Origin: Guillardia theta CCMP2712
Taxonomy: Eukaryota; Cryptophyceae; Pyrenomonadales; Geminigeraceae
Length of the DNA stretch: 55,111 nt
Assembly (NCBI RefSeq): GCF_000315625.1
Contig: NW_005434461.1
Coordinates: 14,085-69,195, forward strand
Direction of reading: 5' to 3'
The notes under the pieces are model-generated. The model searched no databases. It was not told the DNA's origin and was given only the letters and a program-made list of their open reading frames with translations. Made by a program: the position numbers and the translations under genes. Shown here one piece after another: positions 10,616 to 20,659 of this stretch; position 1 is the stretch's first letter, and the number at the start of each line of letters is the position of its first letter.

Positions 10616-11243
10616 ACCCCGGAATTCGAGCGGGAGGAGAGGGCTTTCTATCGTGCATCCTCGTCAACGTGTCGCAGCGCCGGATGTTCTCAGCAAACAT
10701 GATGTCTTCAGTCGTGTTATGATTGACAGAGTCTGTCTCCAGTCGTAGATGCTTTTCCCTCCTGTCTGTCAGCTGATTCGTTTGCGGTGGGCGGTTGTGC
10801 TTGCTGATCTCTAAGAAAGCGTCGAAAACAAATGCCTCGTCCTCCTTCTCACATCTCTGTATAGCATCCTCCAAGTACTTCTCAAGGCCAGCCTTCCTCT
10901 CATCTACCGTCGCTTCTGACATGCCTGAGAACCATCGTTTCGGAGGGAACTGCAAGTCGGCAAACGACTTCGGATTGATCTGGACGAGGCGGTCCCTGAA
11001 CTCCCTGAACTCGTTGTAGCGATGCCAGACCTGCCACTTGAGACTCGGGTGCGACCCGTGGGCGGACAGCGAGCAGATCACCTCGTAGGCTACGAAGTGC
11101 TGCATCGCCTTTGTCCTCATGCAATGTGTCGATCGAGCTTCTGACTTGATGATGGCCACTTGCAGGCGATGGATGGTGTGTGGGTGACAGGTTTCTGTCG
11201 AAGAACGACTTGGAACAGCAGAACCTCCTTCTCTGTTCGGCAT
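10590..11243 (-). CDS. PX (phox homology) domain protein
   Basis: A single open exon encodes 217 residues. Residues ~30-140 form a PX domain: VAYEVICSL strand, WQVWHRYNEFREFRDRL with the Arg-Tyr pair that contacts phosphoinositide, then the Pro-rich turn FPPKRWFSG and the helix ERKAGLEKYLEDAIQRC. PX domains bind phosphoinositides such as PI3P and place proteins on endosomal membranes. The tail of about 60 residues is unassigned. The true start may lie in an upstream exon, since the first 25 residues before the domain are not conserved in character. The stop at 10590-10592 lies inside the last exon of the convergent gene on the plus strand. Confidence 0.82.
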   Translation of the reverse strand: MPNREGGSAVPSRSSTETCHPHTIHRLQVAIIKSEARSTHCMRTKAMQHFVAYEVICSLSAHGSHPSLKWQVWHRYNEFREFRDRLVQINPKSFADLQFPPKRWFSGMSEATVDERKAGLEKYLEDAIQRCEKEDEAFVFDAFLEISKHNRPPQTNQLTDRREKHLRLETDSVNHNTTEDIMFAENIRRCDTLTRMHDRKPSPPARIPGFNQNGSEA

Positions 11244-12693
11244 CCTCTACCGGATGTATCAGCAAAGAAAACTGCAAACACACAATGTCAACAAGTTACA
11301 CCTTCATGACCATTCACTGTGTCATCACTTGTCGCATAGAACTCATCGAAACCCACTGGGCAAACTTGAAAGAAGCTTACATGTATCATTCTCATGTCTT
11401 CCCTTGCAAGCTCTGTCGTGCGCTCCATGCCCCTCTCTCCCGCTAGCAAATCGTTTTCTGAGATGCTCCTCCTCCTTCAACCATCTTCAACTGATTACAG
11501 CATCGAGCTCCTCCTGGTACTCGAGATCTTCCTCCTACTTGTCCCTTCCCAAAAACTTCTATCCCTGACGCTAACCGCCTATTTCTTCATTGTCTTCCCC
11601 ACGTGGTGCTATCCTTCCTGTCGCAACCCTCTGCATAGTTGTCCCTTCCCCATCCACTTGAACTTGATCTGCCTCTCCCTCCCTCCCTCCCTCCCTCACC
11701 CCTTCGGCCTCTGGTTCCCTGCGACATTCGCTTCCCTCCCTCTCTCCCTGCCCTCCTGCCCCGCTTCCGATCCCGCTCCTCCTTGTCCCCACTCAATCTC
11801 TGCTCCCTCCCTCCCCCGCAACCGTCAACTCCCCCCCCATTCTATCTCTCTTTCGTCCCCTCTTCCCTTATGCTTCGAGTTCAGCTCCTTCTGAAAACAT
11901 TCCAAAGGCATCAGGGCGATGGAGGTTCTGTAGCTCGTTCGATGCCGCAGCTCGACTCTTGAGAGCAGCATACCTGAACCCTGATACCTTTGCACACGAG
12001 TACCTGATACCTGGTATCATCAACCCTAAGGCTTTGAGCTCCACCTCACCATCATCCCGATGGCTTTCCGGGGAGGATGTATCATCCGCTCTACTCTGCC
12101 AACCCCGATAGATCCCCCGAGCTTCGTGAGGCAGGAGGGCAGTGACGCGTCCTCGAGGATGAGAGTACACGTTGTCGCTGCTCCTCATGTCGAGGACTCT
12201 GCAGAGCAGACACAGGAGGTCATCAAGGGAACTTTCAGTGGCACCATGAAGAAACCCGCGATCCAAAGGGTCTGGCGGCGAAGACAGGAGGCAGTACATG
12301 CTAGTCAGGTTGACAAAGTAGACATCGAGGTTGAGAGCGAAAGCTCCCATGGTGCGAGCTCAACGTCAGCTGCAAAGGGCTATGCCGAGAGAAACAGGAA
12401 CGTCACCTTGTGCTTCGAGGGCGGTTCTGACGGCTGCCAGTGTAGATGGGGGAAAGTCGGCGATGCGATCCGGCGAGCAAGAATCAGCGCAAGTACTTGA
12501 GGCCCGAGTCTACTCCTCCTGCGCTGCCTTCTTCCATCTCCAAGGAGCTCGAAGTCAGTGGACCATCCATCACCTTCCTCCCTTCTCTTCTCTGAATGCT
12601 CCCCTAGCTTCTTCCTCCTCGTTTTGCTCCTCTCCTTTCCTTGGTCCTCCTCCCGTTCTCTGAATGCTAGGAGAGTGACCGTCGCAACAACAG
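11244..12693. other. stretch without a confident gene
   Basis: From 11400 to 11870 the plus strand is strongly pyrimidine-rich and open frames on both strands are compositional. From 11868 to 12500 both strands carry open frames: 11868-12350 minus, 160 codons, and 12060-12500 plus, 146 codons. A third plus frame around 11930-12110 reads AAYLNPDTFAHEYLIPGI. I could not find a splice model or motif that chooses between them, so a real exon may be hidden here. Confidence 0.4.
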
Positions 12694-13857
12694 ATGCATC
12701 ATGACGAGCAAGATGAACTTGCTCATGCGCGGACCACACAGACAGAAGTTTCAACGGTTTGCTTGGAAGATTTTGACTTTGCTACTTGGAGACATAGCCA
12801 CAAGTCAGACGACAGCACCTTGTCGGTTGAAAATCACCCAAGAAGCATGTCAGCCACCTTGAGTTTGGGGTATTGGTCGAAGAAGAAGAAGTCTTTCTAC
12901 TTTCAACAGCCTAGATCAAGATCTGCAAACATCGAGAAGCAAACAAGGCAGAGCCTGCCGACAAGAAGAGCATCCATGGATGTAAAACTTGTCTTACAAC
13001 TTTTAAGAAGCTGATCCTTGATCTCCAGAAATCGTCGAGCAAAATCTTCGAGGGTGAGCAAGCAAACTGTCATGAAACGATCGTCTCTAAAACTTTTCAG
13101 TGTCGGGGACGGAGTTGCGGATGAGGAACAAGCTCAAACTGGCCTCACGCGGTACTGAAACATCCTCTCTCGTGATTGAGAGAGTGACATGAAAGATTTC
13201 ACAGTCGAGACCGGAGCTGGGGCTGTGCACGAGCAAAAGGATATAAGTGTGAATGTAGAAAACTCAAGCAAGAGCAGGAAACACAGCATCACTTTGGACC
13301 TGACGAACAACGAGGCGTTTGCATCAACTTCAGAGTTCTTCTTCGACGACGAGGTTCTTGATCTGTTGGGAGGGAATCAGTGGCCTTGTATTCACCCTTG
13401 ACTTTAGGATGATTACATCATCTTGCAACTCGAAGATGAGGTTTCAAGGTGAATCACTTGCCCTGTGCCAGTGAGTCAGAGACTCTGCTCAGGTACGACA
13501 TGGAATCAGAGGCGAGGCATGAGGTCGAATCAGTGGACGACTCGGTCATCATGGTTGAAGAGCCGACGGAAGGCTCAAGTGCTCGAGGGTCGACCCTGAC
13601 AGAAGATGACAAAGCTGATTGGGCATCGCTGCGCTCGCGAGTGTGTCAGATCGTCGTAGAGACTCTACGGCACCTGAGGAGCAGAAGGGACATGGCGGAA
13701 TGTGGAGCAGAGGAGATGTAAGTAACGACAGCTACTTGATCCTTTCAGCCAGTTGAAGCGTGTGTTTGACAGAGACGAGGTAGCATCGAAGAAACAGCAG
13801 GAGGGGTGGAAGGTGATCTGTTTTCTGAATTGGCATGGACACTTGGAGGGAAGGTGA
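12694..13857 (+). CDS. hypothetical protein, seven exons
   Basis: I do not recognise the product. The exons 12694-12981, 13029-13053, 13101-13151, 13205-13353, 13408-13448, 13493-13717 and 13773-13857 join in frame through introns of 44-55 nt and give about 287 residues. The donor at 13354 is GTTCTT and is weak. The protein is acidic in its second half (DDEDDYIILQLEDEVS, VESVDDSVIMVEEPTE) and Ser/Lys-rich in the first. A likely helix follows (WASLRSRVCQIVVETLRHLR). There is no signal peptide, membrane segment or known domain. The start at 12694 is the first ATG of the open exon; an upstream exon cannot be excluded. The gene converges on the coiled-coil gene ending at 14080. Confidence 0.6.
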
Positions 13858-14079
13858 GGGAGCTCTGTGGATAGATTCGTCCTGGAAAGACTGACATGTC
13901 TTTCTTTCCGCTCGGATAGTCGGAGACAAAGAGGCTTGACTTCAAGACTTATACTGAACCGATACACACAATCTCAAATGGATCAAAGAAAGACAATTGC
14001 TTTGAGAATAGCATCTCCTACTGTACACAAGTGATATAATACAATAAGGTCAAACTGACAGAGTTTCTCATCCCCAGAT

Positions 14080-15185
14080 CTACACGTTGATCAAGTACCC
14101 TGAGAGTGCCTCTTTCAGTTGTTCGTTGATTTTCTTCTGTTCGTCCAGTTCACTTTTCAACCTTTCCACCTCTTCATCCCTTGACTGCAGCTCAGCCTTA
14201 CAGGACTCCAGCTGCTTGAAATATGACAACGTAAGCACCTTCTTGAGAACTGTAGCAGCTTCGGATATCCTGAATCTCAAATCATGCACTTCGGCCTTGA
14301 GGTTTGTGTTTTCCGTTTCCAACTTGGTCCTTTCCTTCTTCTCTACAATCAGCGATTTCTCCATGAGCCAGCGTTCCATCTCGAATTGTTTGCATTTCTG
14401 TCTCATGGCTTCTTGAACGTCATCGCACAGCTCATCGCATTTCGTGACGTCGTTCCATGCATGCCGTGGTGCAGGGCCGACTCAGTCGGAGTTGCGAGGA
14501 GCTGTAACGCGTCATCCCCGAAGAAGAAGACAGGTTGACGTTGGGTTGCATCAGCATCCCCATACCTCCTCGCTCCTTTCGTGTCCCTCACCTCGCTTTT
14601 GTCATCAGGTGAACATGCTGGGCGGACGACTTCCTGTGCTGAGTTGGTCGACCCCTCCTCGGCCTGCCGGCACGTTTCGTTCGGATGTGCGCTGTCGGGC
14701 CGATCGCTAACCATCATCTCAGATGTTGTCGCGTCACTGAGATACTCGCTGTCATTGCACAGGGTCTCATCGGATGAGACACTCTTCATCGTTCCCTCTG
14801 TTGACCCAGACGAATAGAGCATGTGAACGGCTCTACCTGAGAACAGAACGTTGGGTGCACAAGAAAGAGAGACAGGAGTGCTGAATTTCCTATGGACACG
14901 AAGACCATGGTGTATCATAAGATGAGGAGGAAGTTTGTCGAGGCCGAACGGAGACTGCAGTGAACACGTGAGCTCGGTGAGTGGTTTCATGGAAGAGGAT
15001 GGGTCCCCAAGAGGCGGCGGAAGCGGAGTCATGGACGTAGACGTAGAGAGGCTGTGAGGAAGGGGAGAAGAGAAGGTAAATGCTCGAGATGCATCAGCAA
15101 GATGAGGACTCGTCTCCTCCTCGCTCGCTCGCCATGCGCTCGTTCCTATCGAAGGAGGCGGCATGGCGACGGGGGAATGTAACAC
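14080..15185 (-). CDS. coiled-coil protein, two-part model
   Basis: The 3' exon (about 14440-14080) encodes a clear coiled coil: KCDELCDDVQEAMRQKCKQF, then EKKERTKLETENTNLKAEV and SRDEEVERLKSELDEQKK, with heptad-spaced Leu/Ile. The 5' exon (from 15185) encodes a Ser/Pro-rich region (STSTSMTPLPPPLGDPSSS). The two are in different frames. A small intron must join them, for example GAG then GTGAGG near 14590 to an AG at about 14430; the exact borders are not settled. The total is about 300 residues. No function is assigned. The start could also be the Met a few codons inside (MPPPSIG). Confidence 0.55.
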
Positions 15186-16030
15186 ACATCAACTTGAACC
15201 TGGAATGGGGGTAGTTGACAGCCCAAATGGGGGGTAGTACGATAAATAGAGGAAAGAGGGGTAGGTGCCCCAGAACAAACAGCTGCGTGGGGTAGGGTAC
15301 AGGAGGCGTCGTTGAGAAATGAGGTTCAAAATGGGGGGTAGGGTACCCGCAAAACCTGTGTGGGGTCACTGAACTCAGTACATATTTGGTGGAGCCTGGA
15401 GGGGGTGGGGGTACAAAGGGGAGGTTGACTTTTGTAGCCGGGTGGGGGGTGGGGTCACACTGGGCCCGTACAACAGAGGCAGATAATGGGCGCTTGCTGG
15501 GAGGGTCCCCTTGCTTTCCCTGATCCTCAAGGACCCTCCCAGAGTGCTGACCTTGGTGGTGGTTGAGCGGGGTACTCGAAGTAACCTTCAGTTTGTTCCG
15601 ACTCGAAGGATTGTCAGGGGTGGGTGGGTACCCGTACCCAGTGTGTCGGAGCAACGGTTGCCCGGGGGTACGGACAAAAAAAAGCCTGAGTGAACCACGG
15701 AGGCTGTACCGGGGACTTGAAAAAATTCGGGCCGCCGGTGGAGACTCCGAACGCCGCCGCACTATTTTTAACTTAACTTTGAGTAACGAAGACTGCCAGA
15801 AACGTGAACTCAGTGCCGACTGCCCGGCAGTCAGCGGCGACTCGGGCCCGACTGAGGCTCAGGCCGGTGACGCGGCCGGGCCGGAGGTTCCAGGCTAGCT
15901 CACCGAGGCTGAGTCAAGAGGACGTATAAAGTAGTGCTTTACAGTGAATCCGATATCTTCAACGTGCCGTTCCGAAAGTAACGTGACTATATCATTTATA
16001 CCCAACATTAAGTTAAACTCATACGAGGAC
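15186..16030 (+). repeat. composite dispersed repeat: GGGGTA-rich arm plus GC-rich arm
   Basis: From 15186 to 15690 the plus strand repeats GGGGTA/GGGTAC every 20-50 bases. From 15690 to 15910 follows the GC-rich arm, with CGGGCCGCCGG and the core TTTTTAACTTAACTTTGAGT at 15766-15785. At 16008-16020 AACATTAAGTTAAAC is the inverse of the core, so the segment 15766-16020 is bounded by short inverted arms. An open minus frame (15762-15094) is made of these repeats and is not called a gene. Confidence 0.6.
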
Positions 16031-17480
16031 TAGGCTTTTTTTCGTGCAAATGTCAAAGCGAGTGATTTGGCGTCGGCCGATGTCCGGTTGGACCAAAGAG
16101 CGGGAGAGGAAGAGACGAGCACGAGGCCGAGGAGCTGGAGAGGGAGGAGGATGAAGATAGATGAGGTCGATGAGAGCGCAAGTGAGATGTGGTAGCTCAA
16201 GTTTCGGGTAAGCGAGAGGAAGGGGGAGGAGGAGAAAGAGGGGAGGAGGGGGGGGGGGGGGGGTTTTAAAAGGGTTCAAGAGGGATCGTAGGATAAAACT
16301 GAAGGATTGGAGATGGAGGCCTGAGGTGAAGGTGAAGGGAAAGCGGGGAAAGGAGGGAAAGGTGATTGAAGAAACAGCAAGAAGAGATAAGGTTCATTGG
16401 TTTGGGGTTGATGGATACATACTCGAGGAGTAAGAGGATAAGAGGAGAACAGAGCGAAAAGTTTGTGACATAGTATGGTTGAGAAAAAGGGTGTTGGGAG
16501 GTGTTGGTGGCAGGGACAAACCCCAAAGCTCTGTTCGGTTTAGAAAGGAGGGATAGAAGTTCTCCTCGATGGTTTCAGGCAAGAGTTATCGGCGATGTAA
16601 ACCAGAGCAGAGGAGGAGAATTCGCAAGACGCCCTTGATTAAGACATGGCTCGTCATGCCTTCCTCGTTCCCTTTGTAATTTCTGATTGCACTTGACACA
16701 CGATTGGCACTTGAATTTGCAGATCTTTGATTTGACCCTTCCTCCCTTTCTATGTGTGGTGTTCGATCTTCTTCTTGCGAGGATTTGCGCTCATGTCTCT
16801 TGTCCTTTTACTCTTCTAGCCTTGTTGCCCCGATTTCTCATCCGTTTCATTCCCTTGAAATCCTTCACGACCTCCCCTACCCCGCCCAATCCTCCTCCTT
16901 CACAACACTGTGAACACACCTTTCAGGCTGCCCTGCACGCATTTTTGCCAACACTCTCACTATCACCAGTTGCTCTCAATCATACCTCAATCAATCACTC
17001 TATCTCTCATCGCCTTATTGCCTGGCTGGTCTGTCCTATCTCTTCTCTCTTGTTCTCCTCATCTCTCCCGGATCCGCTCGTTCCCCATTCTTCGATCTCT
17101 CCCTTCCTTCCACCCCAATATCCCCTGCTATTCTCACATCTCTCCTCCTCTCATCCTGCCTCTCCGTCCTGCCTCTTCACTCTCCTCTGCTCCCTTTCCT
17201 CTCCCCCTCCTCTCCTCTCAGGGCCTCTCCTCCCGCTCCCTCCAAAGTTGATCAGTACACCGTGGTCACTCGTGTTCTACACTTTGTCTCCGATACCTAC
17301 CCCTCCCCTCCCTTTCCCTATTTAGGACCCCACCCTTCGGGGTTTTTTGCTCTTGTTTCTTGCAAGATTTGGTTCTCGCCCTTCCCTGGACCTGCTCGTG
17401 GAGCTCAGCATGCCGCCGCCGCCGCCCTGTGCGTCTCTTGACCTGTCGATCTGATTGAGTTTCTCAGAGGCTCCTTGGCG
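16031..17480. other. low-complexity spacer upstream of the P450 gene
   Basis: Purine-rich to 16600, with a G-run at 16248-16263, then pyrimidine-rich from 16780 to 17320. Open frames in it reflect composition only. A perfect inverted pair at 17331-17345 (ACCCCACCCTTCGGGGTTTTTT region) sits 130 bases upstream of the P450 start; its role is unknown. Confidence 0.5.
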
Positions 17481-19025
17481 ATGAGGGAGGTGGATCTCTC
17501 CGCTCTAGCCCTGCGCCTCCGTGCTCGCCATGCCCTCCTCGTCGCAGCCGGGACCTTTCTTGGCGTGAAGCTGCTGCGTATCGGGAGGTGGTTGGTGTAC
17601 GGAAGTGGCCGGTGGCTCTGGTGGACTCCGAAGGGCATCACGCTGCCTCCCATCGTTCCCGTCTCAAGGTTCCATTCCTTTCGCCACATCAGCGTGCAGC
17701 GGCAGTTCCCTCTCTACGTAAGTGGTACGCTTCTCGTTGCGCAACTAACCATGGTCCTATGCCTCGCAGCAATACCAGTACTTCAAACAGTATGGCCCTG
17801 TCATCAGGATCCCCCTTTTCCAACTCGCGCCGTGGGTGTTCGTCTGCGACCCGTCGGTTGCCAAGTTGGTCACCGAGGGCGACCGGTCGCTGGTCCTGGA
17901 GGAGTCGCCGAAAGCGCCGTGGCTGTATTCGCTCTTCTCGAGCTTCACTGGAGGGCCCAACATGTTCTCGAGGCCGCTCACAACTCAAGGATCCATCCCT
18001 GGCTGTCTTGCGAGCCGCAAGGCAGTTGCTAGCGCCTTCTCCATGGCGCAGATGGATGGGATAATTCCGCACCTGAACAAGTACATGGAGAGTCTGGGGG
18101 AGGTCTTGGACAGGATGGCGTCGTCGGAGCGAGACCTCGACGCCTGCGAGCTCTTTGTGAGTGCTTGCAGCTCAGGAGGGAGGAGGGAGGAGAGGGAGCG
18201 GAGGGAGGAGAGCTATGCTGATGCTATCCTTAGCTGCGGCTGAGTTTGGACTTCACCTGCGGGTCGTTGTTCGACTTCAAGTCAGACAGCATGAGGGATC
18301 TGACAAGGGCAAGTGACCGCGTACTGGAACGAGGGCTCGCTGACCTTGCTTCCTCCAGGAGGGAGGGGCAGAGAGGGAGAGTATGGGGAAGTCATTCTTG
18401 GAAAGCGTCAACACGATTGTGAACGAGATATCAGTGATGAGAGTACGTTGCTACAGCCTCTGACTGCGCCTCCTGACTTCCGTCCGAAGGTCACAAACCC
18501 GCTGCGCAAGTACATGTGGTGGGCTGAACACCAGAAGAAGTTCGACCGTTCAGGGCTGTTCCTTCGTGAGCTCGGGAGGGTGAGGAGGAGTTGAGGACCA
18601 GGAAAGCAGCAGGTTGAAACAGTCCTGCAGGACATTGTCAACAAATACAGGGCGTCTCACACAGATGAAGAGCTTGCTCGGGACTGCTCCGTGCTAGGTG
18701 AGCCTGAAACCTTGTCTGATTAGCCTCCTCATTATGTTCAAACCCTCAGGGCACCTGATGCGATCTCCGTACCCTTCGGACAAGTAGGAGACTTCACTGA
18801 GTCTGACGAGTCACAAAACTCAGCGTGTTGACTGTTGGTTTGCAGGGAGAGGATAGCAGATATTATTATCTTCCTGATAGCTGGACATGATACAACTGGA
18901 TACACAGTGATCTCTGACAGAATCCCCTCCTCCTTCTCACATCCTTTGATCAGCTTGCCTGGATTGTGATTGAAGTTGCAAAGAAACCGGAGATTGCGAG
19001 GAAGATACGGGTAGAAAAGATGCAA

Positions 19026-19070
<45 letters not shown>

Positions 19071-20353
19071 GCAAACAGGAGGAATTGGACAAAGCAAACC
19101 CTGAAAGAAAACATTTCACAAGAGCACAACTGAGGTGCATCCCAGCCCCTCCTCCCTGCACCTTCTCCTTCCTCTCGTCCCCTCCTCACGTCCTCTTCCT
19201 CCCCTCTCATGTATGATGTTCTCCAGTTCTCTCGTTTACCTCAATTGGGTTATCAAGGAAGGATTGCGACTATGGCCGGTGAGGAGGAGGAGGAGGAGCA
19301 GGAGGAGGACGACGAGGAACCTTACTCTTGTTGCTTCTTTACCAAAGTTGCCGCCACCTCTGCTATCAGACTGGCACAAAAAGATATCCCGTGCCCAGGA
19401 GGACGTGAGTTTGAAGATAGTTGTGTTGGAGGAGACAAAAGGACGAGGGATGACAAGGAGGAAACGGGAAGGAGGAGGAGGCAGGGGAGGGTGGGGGGGG
19501 GGGGCTGGGCTGGGAAGGGGTTCTGATCTGCCCATCTGCAGTTACCATCCCTGCGGGTAGCACAGTGAGCGTATCTAACTTTGCGATGCATCGAAGCGGT
19601 GAGAGCAAGGATCAAAGAGAGAGAGAAGGACACTGCGTGAGAGGAGAGGAGAGGAGAGGAGAGGAGAGGAGAGGAGAGGAGGAGGGAGGAGTAGGAAGGA
19701 GGCATGGAAGTGGAGAGATTTCACACATGTGCGCTGCAGGCATTACTCGACCAGACGAGTTTGTTCCGGAGAGGTGAAAAAAGGAGGGGAGGATTGGAAG
19801 GCCCTGACGAGAGGAGCAGATGGGATGAGAAGAGCGAAGATCACGAGAGAGTAAGAGGAGGAGCTCGGAAACGATGGGTTGAAAATGAAGAGAGGGAGGA
19901 GTGGGTGGAGGAGGAGAAGATGAGGAAGAGAGGAGAGGACGGGGAGGAGGAGGAGCTGACCTGTTGGCAGCTAAAGACGATCTATCGTCCCTTCAGCACC
20001 GGGATGAGGAGATGCGTGGGAGAGAATTTGGCGATGGTGGAACTGCGGCTGGTATGGCAACTCCTCCTGATCCTCCTCCTCCTCCTCCTCCTCTTCCTCC
20101 TCCTCCTGATCTTCCTCCTCCTCCTCCTGATTCTCCTCCCAACCCCCCCGTCTCCTCCTCCTGATCCTCCTCTTCCTCTTCCTTACTCCTTCTCATGAAC
20201 ATAATCCTCCCTGTCCTCCCTTGTGACTGTGTGCAGATACTGGCGACCCTGTTGCAGAGATACGAGTGGGAGAACTTAATGGAACCTCGTCCGCAGTTCT
20301 ACCTGACGACGAAGCCGGAAGGTGCTGTTGTTAGGATGAGGATGAGAGCGTGA
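17481..20353 (+). CDS. cytochrome P450 monooxygenase
   Basis: About fifteen exons with introns mostly 33-65 nt. The start is ATG at 17481. Exon 1 (17481-17717) carries a hydrophobic N-terminal anchor region; exon 2 (17770-18156) has YFKQYGPVIRIPL. All diagnostic P450 motifs are present once spliced: the I-helix IIFLIAGHDTTGYT near 18870-18905, the K-helix EGLR in VIKEGLRLWP (about 19258), TIPAGSTVSVSNFAMHRSG near 19545-19600, DEFVPERW near 19760, and the heme loop PFSTGMRRCVGENLA near 19990-20035, with the Cys thiolate ligand. The last exon encodes FYLTTKPEGAVVRM and ends at 20353. The total is near 500 residues, as usual for class II enzymes. The substrate is unknown. Two splice oddities: a GC-AG intron at 18309-18358, and a junction after LRLWP (near 19276) that no GT-AG pair joins in frame to VAATSAIRL. 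Confidence 0.93.
18309..18358 (+). other. GC-AG intron in the P450 gene
   Basis: Exon sequence ACAAGG is followed by GCAAGT and 50 bases later CCTCCAG. Frame is kept on both sides (phase 0). GCAAGT is the usual form of a GC donor. Confidence 0.7.
19027..19070. repeat. (GAT)n microsatellite in a P450 intron
   Basis: Fourteen or so GAT units lie in the intron between the exon ending KKPEIARKIR and the exon starting EELDKANPERK. Confidence 0.9.
20059..20178. repeat. (TCC)n tract in the last P450 intron
   Basis: TCC/TCCTGA repeats fill the intron that follows the heme-loop exon and precedes the last exon (acceptor GTGTGCAG before 20237). Confidence 0.85.
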
Positions 20354-20659
20354 AGGGGATGGCTGGAGGCGACCGGAACGTCCTGTGGTATTCTCGGCCC
20401 TGATAGTTGAGGAGATTCTTGTTTTGTTACACTTGCGATCAATCTAGTTACTGAGCAAAAGATCCCTGGAGTTGTCTTGTCCATCTTCATGTCCTCTCAT
20501 TTGCCCGCTACCTCTACAACTTCTCTTCCGTGTTTTCTCTTCCATTGCTCTTCCTACAAATCGCTGCTTCACCGCTCTACCTCTCCCTCCTCTCCCTCCT
20601 CATCCTAATTTTCATGACATAAGATTGGCTCCTCCTCCTCGTCTCCTGCATCACAGACT
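20354..20659. other. convergent 3' intergenic region
   Basis: About 300 bases lie between the stop codons of the P450 (plus) and AP-3 mu (minus) genes. No gene is seen; the sequence is C/T-rich at 20490-20640. Confidence 0.6.

Noticed and set aside
15094-15762. 222-codon open frame on the minus strand
   Set aside because: It consists mostly of the GGGGTA-rich repeat and overlaps the start of the coiled-coil gene in another frame.
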